Shown piece by piece: positions 47,652-55,611 of a stretch of 64,000 nt of DNA. The position numbers and the translations under genes were made by a program. Under the pieces are notes generated by a model. It had not been told where the DNA came from, ran no database searches, and worked only from the letters and a program-made list of their open reading frames with translations. The stretch is from Methylopila turkensis (GTDB taxonomy: Bacteria; Pseudomonadota; Alphaproteobacteria; Rhizobiales; Methylopilaceae). The stretch is taken from contig NZ_BSFL01000003.1 of NCBI RefSeq assembly GCF_027922325.1, positions 434,001 through 498,000 on the forward strand, written 5' to 3'. Position 1 is the first letter of the stretch; every line of letters starts with the position of its first letter.

Positions 47652-48896
47652 TCATTGCGGCGCGCTGGCCCCATCGCCGCGCTGGTCGGCGCGCCGCCGC
47701 GGCCTTTCATCGGGCGTCGCGCCGACGGGGGCGCCGTCCGGCGCCGCGACCGCGACCTTGGCGCCGTCGCGAAGGCGCGTGAAGCCGGTCGTCACCACCG
47801 TCTCGCCGGCTTTCAGCCCGTCGCCGATGACGGCGAGCTCCGCGGTCTGGCGCGCGATCTTCACCGGGCGCTGCGCGACCGTCTGGTCCTCCTGCACCAC
47901 GAACACGAACGGTCCGTCCGGCCCCTGCTGGACAGCGGCCCCGGGCGTCGTCACCGCGTCCTTCAGCGTGTCGACCGTCAGGCGCACGGTGGTGAACTGG
48001 CCCGGCCACAGCGCGAGCTCGGCGTTCGGGAACGTCGCCTTGAGCCGCACCGTGCCGGTGGCCTGGTCGACCTGGTTGTCGATGACGTCGAGCTTGCCCG
48101 CGTCGAGCGCCGCGGAGCCGTCGTCGGCGAGCGCGACCACGGGGACGGGGCCGCGCGCCAGCGCCCGCGTCACCGCGGCGATGTTCTGCTGCGGCAGGGT
48201 GAAGCTCGCCGAGATCGGCTTGAGCTGGGTGATGGTGACGATGCCGGTCGTCTCGCCGGCGGTGACGTAGTTGCCCTGGTCGACGCCGCGCACGCCGGTG
48301 CGGCCGGCGATCGGCGCGCGCACCACGGTGCGGTCGAGCGTGGCCTTGGCCTGATCGATGGTGGCCGCGTAGTAGCGCACCTGCGCCTCGAGCTGGGCCA
48401 CGGTCGCGCGCGCGGTCTCGGCCTGCTGCTGCGAGCCGTAATCGTTCTTCGCCAGCCGCTCGTAGCGCTCGAAGTCGCGTCGGGCGTTGGCGAGCTGCGC
48501 CTCGAACTGCGCCTTCTGGGCGACCGCTTGATCGTACTGCGCCTGATAGGTGGCGGGATCGATGCGGGCGAGCGTGTCGCCGGCCGCGACGTCCTGGCCC
48601 TCGCGAAAATTCACCGAGATCAGGATGCCCTCGACCTGCGGGCGCACCGTGACGGTGTTGAGCGCCTGGAACGTGCCGACGCCTTCGAGCGTGACCGGCA
48701 CGTCCTCCTGCTTCGCGGCGACCGCGATGACGGGGGTCGGCTGGTCGCCGAAGCCGCCGCCGCGCCGGCCGCCGCGGCGCACCTCCTGCTGCTGTTCGCC
48801 CGTGCCGCCGCCGATCAGCGTCGTGAGCTGGGGCCAGTACATCCAAGCCACGACGCCGAGCGCGGCCGCGAAGAGCGTCAGGAGAAGCCGTTTCAT
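47652..48896 (-). CDS. mdtA: RND efflux periplasmic adaptor (MdtA-like)
   Basis: Membrane-fusion protein linking the pumps to the outer-membrane channel. 414 aa. N-terminal membrane anchor (LLLTLFAAALGVVAWMYW), a Gly/Arg/Gln-rich linker, then lipoyl-like halves (TVTVRPQVEGILISVNFREG and RAPIAGRTGVRGVDQGNYV), the alpha-helical hairpin between them (about 130-190) and a beta-barrel domain. The C-terminal 30 residues are Arg/Asp-rich and variable. It starts within the stop of the outer-membrane factor gene (ATGA). Confidence 0.9.
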   Translation of the reverse strand: MKRLLLTLFAAALGVVAWMYWPQLTTLIGGGTGEQQQEVRRGGRRGGGFGDQPTPVIAVAAKQEDVPVTLEGVGTFQALNTVTVRPQVEGILISVNFREGQDVAAGDTLARIDPATYQAQYDQAVAQKAQFEAQLANARRDFERYERLAKNDYGSQQQAETARATVAQLEAQVRYYAATIDQAKATLDRTVVRAPIAGRTGVRGVDQGNYVTAGETTGIVTITQLKPISASFTLPQQNIAAVTRALARGPVPVVALADDGSAALDAGKLDVIDNQVDQATGTVRLKATFPNAELALWPGQFTTVRLTVDTLKDAVTTPGAAVQQGPDGPFVFVVQEDQTVAQRPVKIARQTAELAVIGDGLKAGETVVTTGFTRLRDGAKVAVAAPDGAPVGATPDERPRRRADQRGDGASAPQ

Positions 48897-50338
48897 TTGG
48901 CGGCGCCTCCGACCGACTTGGCAAGGACCAGCGGATCGCCGCCGGCGGGCTTGCCCGAGGCCGCCCAGCCGCCGCCAAGCGCCTCGAACAGCGAGACCGA
49001 GGCCTGGAACCGCGCCAGCCGCACCGCGACGAGCTGATCCTGCGCGGAGAACAGCGTCTGCTGGACCGCGAGCACGGTGGTGACGTCGACCGCGCCTTCG
49101 CGGAGCTGCGCCTGCACGATGTCATAGGCCTCGCGGGCGCTTTTCACGGCCGCCTGCTGCAGCCGCTCCTGCTCGGCGGTCTTGCGCACCGCGATCAGGG
49201 CGTTCTCCACGTCCACGAAGGACTGCACGGCGGCCCGGCGATAGGCGATCAGGTTCTCGCGGTAGCGGCCGGTGGCGAGGTCGAGGTTGCCCGGCAGCGA
49301 GGCGTCGAGCAGAGGCTGGGTCAGCCCGGCGCCGAGCGAGTAGAACGTCGACTGCGAGCCGAACAGCGAGCGCAGCGCCACGCTCTCGAAGCCGCCCTGC
49401 GCGGTGAGGTTGATCGCCGGCAGGAAGGCGGCGCGGGCGGAGGTGACGTCGTTGTCGGTCGCGGCGAGGTTCGCCTCCGCCTCGCGCACGTCGGGCCGGC
49501 GGGCGAGCACGGCGGCCGGGATGCCCGGCGCGACCTTCGGCGTCCTGAGGCTCGCGAGCCGTCCGCCCTTGATGTCCACACGGACCGGCGGGCGCCCGAG
49601 CAGCAGGGCGATGGCGGTCTCGTTGGTGCGGATCTCCTGCTCGATCTCGGGGATCGTCGCTTTCTGCTGGTCGAGCACGCTGCGCTGCTGGGCGCGGTCG
49701 AGCGCGTTCGCGGTGCCGACGTCAAGCCGCGCCTGGATGGCGTCGAAGATGGTCTGGGCGCTGCGGACGTTGCTGTGGGCGATGGCGAGGCGCTCCTGCG
49801 CCGCCATCAGCGCGAAATAGGTGTTGGCGACGCTGGTCACCACGCCGAGCGCCACCACCTCCTCGGCGAAACGGGCGGAGACGGCTGAGGCCTGCGCCGA
49901 ACGCACGGTCGCGCGGTTCCGGCCCCAGAAATCGAGCTCGTAGCTGGCGGAGGCGGCAGTCTGAAATCCGCCGACCGCGCGCGCTCCTGGGCCGGATGAC
50001 TTCTGCAGCTGGGTGTCGCCTGTCGCCTGCAGGAACGGGATCAGCGACGCGCCATTGATGCGCACCTGGGCGTCGGCCTGCTCGATGCGCGCCTTGGCGG
50101 CGTCGATGTCCTGGTTCTCGCGCTCCGCGGTCTGGATCAGCGACGTCAGCTCCGAGGAGCCGAAGCCGCGCCACCAGTCGGCCGCAGGCCAGACGGCTCG
50201 CGCGCCGCGATCGTCCTTCCAGCGCGCAGGCGCGTCGATCCCGAGCGCGGGCCGGCTCCAGCCGTCCGCGCAGCCCGAGAGGGCGAGCGTCGCGCCAAGC
50301 GCCGCGGCGAGCTTCGTGACAGGTGGAATGCTGCGCAA
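48893..50338 (-). CDS. Outer-membrane factor lipoprotein (NodT/TolC family)
   Basis: Outer-membrane channel of the efflux system, first gene of the operon. About 481 aa if the TTG at 50338 is used. That start places a lipobox (LALSGC) about 20 residues in, so Cys would be lipidated. The two family repeats are visible, including ASYELDFWGRNRATVRSAQAS and the LARRPDVREAEANLAATDNDV segment. The start is uncertain: no ATG in frame fits the signal, no strong ribosome-binding site is seen, and the frame stays open to 50443. An ATG nearby at 50376 is in another frame. Confidence 0.82.
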   Translation of the reverse strand: MRSIPPVTKLAAALGATLALSGCADGWSRPALGIDAPARWKDDRGARAVWPAADWWRGFGSSELTSLIQTAERENQDIDAAKARIEQADAQVRINGASLIPFLQATGDTQLQKSSGPGARAVGGFQTAASASYELDFWGRNRATVRSAQASAVSARFAEEVVALGVVTSVANTYFALMAAQERLAIAHSNVRSAQTIFDAIQARLDVGTANALDRAQQRSVLDQQKATIPEIEQEIRTNETAIALLLGRPPVRVDIKGGRLASLRTPKVAPGIPAAVLARRPDVREAEANLAATDNDVTSARAAFLPAINLTAQGGFESVALRSLFGSQSTFYSLGAGLTQPLLDASLPGNLDLATGRYRENLIAYRRAAVQSFVDVENALIAVRKTAEQERLQQAAVKSAREAYDIVQAQLREGAVDVTTVLAVQQTLFSAQDQLVAVRLARFQASVSLFEALGGGWAASGKPAGGDPLVLAKSVGGAAK

Positions 50339-50503
50339 ATGCCGATCTCGTGCTTGGGCGTCGTCACGCCCTTCATGCCACAACCCCGCGCCTCGGGCAG
50401 TCGCGCGGAGGCGACAGGCGGGGATGGTCGGCGGGCCTTTCACGACGGCGGACGCGGTTCCCTTCGCGGCCGCCGGAACAAATTCCGTGCGTCCGAAAAG
50501 CCT

Positions 50504-51253
50504 TCAGCTCGGCGCGAGGGATTTCAGCAGATCGACGGTCACGAGCGAGCGGCCGGCGCCCTTGCCGGCGATGTGCCGCGCCGGGGCGTCGGGCTCGCCG
50601 AGCGAGGAGAACACCGCGTCGGCCGCGCCGACGTCCTGGCCCTCGCTGTAGAAGCTCGGCGTGACCAGGGTGGCGAGGCCGGCGGCCTTCGCGGCCCGGA
50701 GCCCTTCGGCCGTGTCCTCGATCGCGACCGCGCGCGCCGGGTCAAGCGCAAGACGCTCGAGCGCGAGGAGAAAGATGTCGGGCGCGGGCTTCTTCGCCGG
50801 CGCCGAGTCGCCGGCCGCGATCGCCTCGAACAGCTCCGTCGCGCCGGGTCCAAGCGTCGAGACCAGCAGCGCCTCGACGTTGGGCAGGCTGGTGGTGGTG
50901 GCGATCGCGAGCCTGAGCTTCGCCGCCCGCGCCTCGGCGATCAGCCGCGCCACGCCGGGTCGGAGCCGGACCGAGCCGGCGCGCGCCATGGCGCCGTAGC
51001 GGGCGTTCTTCGCGGCGTGGATCTCGTCGAGCCGGGCGAGCGCGGCGTCGGCGCGCTCCGGCCGGTCATGCTCGATGAAGTGGCGAAGCCGCTCCTTGCC
51101 GCCCATGACCCGCAACAGGCGGCGGTAGGTCGGCTGGTCCCAGAACCAAGGCAGGCCGAAGGCTGCGAAGGTCTCGTTCAGCGCCCGGCGGTGCGTCTCC
51201 TCCGTCTCGGCCAGCGTGCCGTCGACGTCGAAGATGACCGCCTCGAGCGGCAT
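50504..51253 (-). CDS. cbbY: HAD-superfamily phosphatase, CbbY-like
   Basis: 249 aa. HAD motif I is AVIFDVDGTLAETEETHRRA, motif II the Thr in IATTTSLPN, motif III the Lys in PAKKPAPDIFL, motif IV AIEDTAEGL. The C1 cap domain matches CbbY/CbbZ proteins. CbbY of Rhodobacter removes the RuBisCO inhibitor xylulose-1,5-bisphosphate, but no RuBisCO gene lies here. It starts 1 base before the rpe stop region, so the two are coupled. Terminal gene of the fbp-prk-rpe-cbbY run. Confidence 0.82.
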   Translation of the reverse strand: MPLEAVIFDVDGTLAETEETHRRALNETFAAFGLPWFWDQPTYRRLLRVMGGKERLRHFIEHDRPERADAALARLDEIHAAKNARYGAMARAGSVRLRPGVARLIAEARAAKLRLAIATTTSLPNVEALLVSTLGPGATELFEAIAAGDSAPAKKPAPDIFLLALERLALDPARAVAIEDTAEGLRAAKAAGLATLVTPSFYSEGQDVGAADAVFSSLGEPDAPARHIAGKGAGRSLVTVDLLKSLAPS

Positions 51254-51254
51254 G

Positions 51255-51923
51255 TCAGCCGAGCGCCGCGTCGGCCGCCGCGCGTAGGGCGGCGATGTTG
51301 CCGGCGTAGGCGTTTCGGCCGTTCTTGAACACGGCCGAGCCCGCCACCAGCACGTCCGCGCCGGCCGTCACGCAGGCGCCCGCCGTCTCCGGCGTGACGC
51401 CGCCGTCGATCTCGATGTGGATCGGCCGGTCGCCGACCATCGCCTTCAGCCGCTCGATCTTCGCGATCATGCCGGGGATGAAGGCCTGCCCGCCGAAGCC
51501 CGGATTAACCGTCATCACGCAGATGAGGTCGATCTTGTCGAGCACGTATTCGATCGCGCTTTCCGGCGTGCCGGGGTTGATCGCGACGCCCGCCTTCTTG
51601 CCGAGCGAACGGATGAACTGCAGCGAGCGGTCGAGGTGCGGCCCGGCTTCGGCGTGCACCGTGATCACGTCGCAGCCGGCCTTGGCGAAGGCTTCGAGAT
51701 AGGGATCCGCGGGCGCGATCATCAGATGGCAGTCGAACGTGGCGTCGGTCCAGGGCCGAAGCCGCTTCACCACATCGGGGCCGAAGGTGATGTTCGGCAC
51801 GAAATGGCCGTCCATCACGTCGAGATGCACCCAGTCGGCGCCGGCCTCGATCGCGTCGCGGGTCTCTTCGCCGAGACGGGAGAAGTCCGAGGCGAGAATG
51901 GAGGGCGCGATGAGGACGGACAT
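51255..51923 (-). CDS. rpe: Ribulose-phosphate 3-epimerase
   Basis: Interconverts ribulose 5-phosphate and xylulose 5-phosphate. 222 aa. [19 protein letters not shown] opening; metal-binding His and Asp in [15 protein letters not shown], His in DCHLMI, and the VNPGFGGQ and [11 protein letters not shown] phosphate-site motifs. An in-frame ATG four codons upstream (51935) is also possible; neither has a clear ribosome-binding site. Placed 86 bases after phosphoribulokinase on the same strand, it balances the pentose phosphates that feed that enzyme. Confidence 0.95.
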   Translation of the reverse strand: MSVLIAPSILASDFSRLGEETRDAIEAGADWVHLDVMDGHFVPNITFGPDVVKRLRPWTDATFDCHLMIAPADPYLEAFAKAGCDVITVHAEAGPHLDRSLQFIRSLGKKAGVAINPGTPESAIEYVLDKIDLICVMTVNPGFGGQAFIPGMIAKIERLKAMVGDRPIHIEIDGGVTPETAGACVTAGADVLVAGSAVFKNGRNAYAGNIAALRAAADAALG

Positions 51924-52009
51924 GCTTGGAACCATGCGATTGCTGCGGCGCGGCATTCCTGTAGACCGCAACCGCGCCGGCGTACAGACCGAACGCGCAG
52001 GCCGCCGGT

Positions 52010-52894
52010 TCAGCCGCCCGCGAGCGCCCGGCGCCGCTTCTCCACCAGACTGAGGATCATGGGCGTCAGGATGAGCTGCATCGCGAGATCGAGCTTGCCG
52101 CCGGGAATGACGATCGAGTTGGCGCGCGACATGAAGCTGTTCGGCACCATCGACAGCAGATACGGAAAATCGATGCCGTGCGGATCGCGGAAGCGGATCA
52201 CCACCATGGATTCGTCCGCGGTTGGGATCGCCCGCGCGATGAACGGGTTCGAGGTGTCGACGGTCGGGATGCGCTGGAAGTTGATGTCGGTCGCGGTGTA
52301 CTGCGGGCAGATGTACTTCACGTAGTCCGGCATGCGCCGCAGGATCGTCTCGGTGACGTCGGCGGCGGAATAGCCGCGCTCGCTGCGGTCGCGGTGGATC
52401 TTCTGGATCCATTCGAGATTGATGACCGGCACCACCCCGATCTTGAGGTCGGCGAAGCGCGCGGTGTCGACGCCGTCGGCGATGACGGCGCCGTGCAGGC
52501 CCTCATAGAACAGCAGGTCGGTCGGGGAGGGCAGGTCCTCCCAGTCTGTGAAAGAGCCTATGGGTGCCCCGTAGCGCTCCGCCTCGGCGGCGTCGTGGAT
52601 GTAGTTTCGGCTGCGGCCCTGGCCGGTGGCGGCGTAGGTGGCGAAGGTCTGTTCGAGGTCCTCGAGCAGGTTCGCCTCATGGCCGAAATGGCTGAAGTGG
52701 TGGTCGCCGGCGGCCTCCGCCTCCCGCGCCCGCCGCTTCATGCCGGCGCGGTCGAATTTGTGGAACGCGTCGCCCTGAATGAAGGCGGGCGTGATGTGCT
52801 CCCGCCGGAAGATCTGTTCGAACGTCGCCCGCACCGAGGTGGTGCCGGCGCCGGAGGATCCGGTGACCGAGATGATCGGGTGGCGGGTCGACAT
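52010..52894 (-). CDS. cbbP: Phosphoribulokinase, class I (bacterial)
   Basis: Phosphorylates ribulose 5-phosphate to ribulose 1,5-bisphosphate. 294 aa. P-loop [13 protein letters not shown] (about residues 9-21), the [16 protein letters not shown] and FYEGLHGAV segments with catalytic acidic residues, and [16 protein letters not shown] typical of the octameric bacterial form. The C-terminus ends [19 protein letters not shown] precedes the ATG. It is 20 bases after the bisphosphatase gene. No RuBisCO or cbbT/cbbA gene follows, so the product may serve in signalling rather than CO2 fixation, unless RuBisCO is encoded elsewhere. Confidence 0.95.
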   Translation of the reverse strand: MSTRHPIISVTGSSGAGTTSVRATFEQIFRREHITPAFIQGDAFHKFDRAGMKRRAREAEAAGDHHFSHFGHEANLLEDLEQTFATYAATGQGRSRNYIHDAAEAERYGAPIGSFTDWEDLPSPTDLLFYEGLHGAVIADGVDTARFADLKIGVVPVINLEWIQKIHRDRSERGYSAADVTETILRRMPDYVKYICPQYTATDINFQRIPTVDTSNPFIARAIPTADESMVVIRFRDPHGIDFPYLLSMVPNSFMSRANSIVIPGGKLDLAMQLILTPMILSLVEKRRRALAGG

Positions 52895-52914
52895 CGCCCC
52901 TCAGCCCGCGAGGG

Positions 52915-53946
52915 TCACGCGAGGAACAGCCCGCGCTTGGCGAACAGCGGCGAACGGCGCGGCGGGTCGGCGTAGTAGCGGCCGACGCGCTCGATCTCCT
53001 CGATCGAGCCGCAGAGCAGCGGCGAGCGCACGTGGAGCGAGGCCGGCTCGATCTCGAGGATGCGGCGCTGGCCGTCGGTCGCGGCGCCGCCGGCCTGCTC
53101 GCACACGAAGGCGATCGGGTTGCACTCGTAGACGAGGCGCAGCCGGCCGGAGCCGTAGCCCTGGCGCGCGTCGCCCGGATAGAGGTAGACGCCGCCGCGC
53201 ACGAGAATGCGGAACACGTCGGCGACCAGCGATCCCACCCAGCGCATGTTGAAGTTCTTCTCGCGCGGCCCTTCGGCGCCGGCGAGGCAGTCCGCCACAT
53301 AGGCCTGGATCGCGTCGTCCCAGTGGCGCTGGTTCGAGGCGTTGATGGCGTATTCCTTGGTCTGCGGCGGGATCTTGATGTCCGCATGGGTGCGGATGAA
53401 GCGGCCGGAGGCGCGGTCCAGCATGAAGGCGTGCGCGCCTTCGCCAACGGTGAGCACCAGCGCGGTCGCCGGGCCGTAGACGATGAATCCGGCCGCGAGC
53501 TGGTTGGTCCCGGGCTGCGTGAACGAGGCGTCGCCGACGTTCGGCAGGATGCCGAACAGCGTGCCGATCGACACGTTTGTCTCGATGTTGGACGAGCCGT
53601 CGAGCGGGTCGATCGCCACCACGAGCGGGCGGCCGTCGTCGAAGACCACCTCGTCTTCCGCCTCTTCCGAGCCGATGCGGGCGACGGGCGAGTCCTTCAG
53701 AATGTCGACGGTGATGTCGTGGGTGCGGACGTCGAGCGCCTTCTGGGCGTCGCCGCCGGCGTTGGTCGCGTCGGTCTGGGCCGCCATCGCGCCCTCCAGC
53801 GCCCCGCGCCCCACGATCTCGGCGATCGCGACGCCGGCCTCGGTCAGCGCGCCGATCGTGCGGGCGACGGCCTCGCGAGTCGGATCGTTCGCGGCCCAGG
53901 CGGCGAGGTAGGCGTCGAGGGTCGTGTCGTCACTCACTGGCGTCAT
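52915..53946 (-). CDS. cbbF: Fructose-1,6-bisphosphatase class I
   Basis: Hydrolyses fructose 1,6-bisphosphate in gluconeogenesis or the Calvin cycle. 343 aa from the ATG at 53946; an alternative ATG at 53976 adds ten residues. Metal and phosphate motifs are clear: GSEEAEDEV, the VVAIDPLDGSSNIETN block, the YPGDARQGYGSGRLRL motif with ECNPIAFVCEQAGG. First gene of the run, divergent from the LysR regulator across 140 bases, the usual cbbR-cbbF arrangement. Confidence 0.95.
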   Translation of the reverse strand: MTPVSDDTTLDAYLAAWAANDPTREAVARTIGALTEAGVAIAEIVGRGALEGAMAAQTDATNAGGDAQKALDVRTHDITVDILKDSPVARIGSEEAEDEVVFDDGRPLVVAIDPLDGSSNIETNVSIGTLFGILPNVGDASFTQPGTNQLAAGFIVYGPATALVLTVGEGAHAFMLDRASGRFIRTHADIKIPPQTKEYAINASNQRHWDDAIQAYVADCLAGAEGPREKNFNMRWVGSLVADVFRILVRGGVYLYPGDARQGYGSGRLRLVYECNPIAFVCEQAGGAATDGQRRILEIEPASLHVRSPLLCGSIEEIERVGRYYADPPRRSPLFAKRGLFLA

Positions 53947-54073
53947 TCCCGTTTTGCGTCCGTCGCGCCCGACCATTCTGCACCGGGCCGCATCTGTGGC
54001 ACAGGCCAGAACGGCGCGTTCAAATCAAGCAGATCGTCGTAGCGTGATTGCCCAGACTTATCGAACAACCTAA

Positions 54074-54097
54074 ATGCTGATTTCAGCATGTCTGAAA
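54074..54097 (+). promoter_or_regulatory. Overlapping dyads around the LysR start codon
   Basis: ATGCTGA-TT-TCAGCAT (54074-54089) and TTTCAG-CATGT-CTGAAA (54081-54097, arms 6 bp) are both perfect and share bases with the start codon at 54088. LysR-type regulators usually bind dyads near the divergent promoter. Binding here would block translation initiation or early transcription of the regulator's own gene. Confidence 0.4.
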
Positions 54098-55017
54098 ATC
54101 TGCTCCGGTCCCTGACGCTGAAACAGCTCCGCGCTCTGGCGGCGGTGGCCGACACCGGTTCCGTGAGCGCGGCCGCGCGCCGGCTGACGGTCACGCCCCC
54201 GGCCGTCACTATGCAGGTCCAGCTTCTGGAGGCGGCGCTCGGCCTTCCCCTGCTTGACCGCAGCGGCGACCGCTTCCGGCCGACTGACGCCGGCCGGGAG
54301 GTCGCGGCCGCGGTCGCGACCATCGAGAGCGCGCTCCGCGACTGCGTCGCCGCCCTTGAGGCGATGAAGGGGCTCGACGGCGGGCGGGTGGGCGTCGCCG
54401 TGGTCTCCACCGCGAAGTACTTCGCGCCCATGGCGCTGGCGGCCTTCGCTCGGACCCATCCCGGCGTCGACGTCAGCCTTTCGGTCGGCAACCGCGCCGA
54501 GGTGATCGAGCTGTTGCGCGGCGACGCGGCCGACGTCGCGATCATGGGCCGCCCGCCCGAGGACCTCGACACCGACCAGGTGGTGATCGGCGACCATCCG
54601 CACCTAGTCATCGCCCCGCCGGGCCATCCGCTCGCCGCGCGCAAGCGCATGCCCGTGACGGCGCTGACCGGGCACACCTTCCTCATGCGCGAGCAGGGCT
54701 CCGGCACCCGCGGCCTGATGGAGCGCCTGTTCGAGCAGGACGGGGTGAAGCCGCGGATCGGCATGGAGATCAACTCCAACGAGACCATCAAGCAGGCGGT
54801 GATCGCGGGGCTCGGCCTCGCCTTCATCTCCGCCCACACCGTCGCGGCCGAGATCGCCGACGGCCGGGTCGTCCCGCTCGACGTGATCGGTCTGCCGATC
54901 ATCCGGCAATGGTACGTCGTCCGCCGCGCCGGCAAACGACTGACGCCGCCGGCGACCGCGATGAACGCTTTCCTGTCCGAACGCGGCGCGGAGTTCCTGC
55001 CGCGGGTGGCCGAATGA
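54088..55017 (+). CDS. LysR-type regulator, CbbR/QscR family
   Basis: 309 aa. The N-terminal winged helix-turn-helix spans about residues 10-65 (LTLKQLRALAAVADTGSVSAAARRL), followed by the linker helix and a two-lobed effector domain with VGVAVVSTAKYFAPMAL, typical of CbbR (CbbR and the methylotrophy regulator QscR are close relatives). It is divergent from the cbbF-cbbP genes, so it most likely controls them. There is no recognisable ribosome-binding site before the ATG; the mRNA may be leaderless. CbbR proteins sense ribulose bisphosphate, NADPH or other metabolites; the effector here is inferred only. Confidence 0.85.
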   Translation: MSENLLRSLTLKQLRALAAVADTGSVSAAARRLTVTPPAVTMQVQLLEAALGLPLLDRSGDRFRPTDAGREVAAAVATIESALRDCVAALEAMKGLDGGRVGVAVVSTAKYFAPMALAAFARTHPGVDVSLSVGNRAEVIELLRGDAADVAIMGRPPEDLDTDQVVIGDHPHLVIAPPGHPLAARKRMPVTALTGHTFLMREQGSGTRGLMERLFEQDGVKPRIGMEINSNETIKQAVIAGLGLAFISAHTVAAEIADGRVVPLDVIGLPIIRQWYVVRRAGKRLTPPATAMNAFLSERGAEFLPRVAE

Positions 55018-55091
55018 GCCGGGAACCTTAGCCCGCTCCGAACGCTTAACCCCGGCGGTCGGCGTACGGACCGCTGGAGTCTCGGCGCGTC

Positions 55092-55448
55092 ATGCGGGTG
55101 CTCATCGTCGAAGACGAACCCATAATCGCGATGGAGATCGAGGCCATAGTGCTTCAGATCCGACCGTCGGCCGAGATCGTCACGGCGATGTCCGTGCGCG
55201 AGGCCCTGCTCGCGGTCGAACGCGAACTCGACCTCGCCTTCCTCGACATCGACGTCACGGACGGCAAGACCTACGAGCTCGCGATCACGCTGCAGACGCG
55301 AAAAGTGCCTTTTACCTTCGTGACCGGCGCCGGCATGGCGGACGCGCCGCCCTGCCTGAAGGGCTCGGCGCTGGTCGCAAAGCCGTTCTCGCCGCTTGAA
55401 ATCCTCCGCAGCATCGAGACGGCGGAAGCGGATCGCCACGAGGCCTGA
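55092..55448 (+). CDS. Single-domain response regulator (receiver only)
   Basis: 118 aa, a lone receiver without output domain. VEDEP acidic cluster (residues 7-10), phosphorylated Asp52 in LAFLDIDVTDG, Thr in FVTGAG and Lys in VAKPFSP. Such proteins pass phosphates in relays or bind partners; alphaproteobacterial ones often take part in the general stress response. No kinase is adjacent. It begins 74 bases after the LysR gene on the same strand. Confidence 0.88.
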   Translation: MRVLIVEDEPIIAMEIEAIVLQIRPSAEIVTAMSVREALLAVERELDLAFLDIDVTDGKTYELAITLQTRKVPFTFVTGAGMADAPPCLKGSALVAKPFSPLEILRSIETAEADRHEA

Positions 55449-55456
55449 CGCCCAAG

Positions 55457-55483
55457 CGTCGCCGTGTTTGGCCCGCGGCGACG
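55457..55483 (+). terminator. Hairpin after the receiver gene
   Basis: CGTCGCCG pairs with CGGCGACG around an 11-base loop, 8 bases after the stop. There is only a weak T-rich tail, so termination is plausible rather than certain. Confidence 0.45.
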
Positions 55484-55611
55484 TTGCGCCTTGATCTCGC
55501 GGCAATCGTCGGGGAACGTGCAGCCTCCTTCCTCCGCCGCTTCGGCGCCGGGCCTCGCGCGGTCGTCCGTCGCGAGACCGACACGCTGCGGCTCGCGACG
55601 ATTCCACCCGC

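Noticed and set aside
44450..47782. Frame of more than 1100 codons on the + strand opposite mdtB
   Set aside because: Mirror of a real RND pump; repetitive Arg/Asp/His composition and no motifs. The same holds for 41263-44097 (+), 2853-4820 (-) and 55312-57753 (-).
55021..55047. EcfG-type general stress promoter (GGAAC with distal GTT) before the receiver gene
   Set aside because: GGAAC is present but the -10 part does not match at the right distance.
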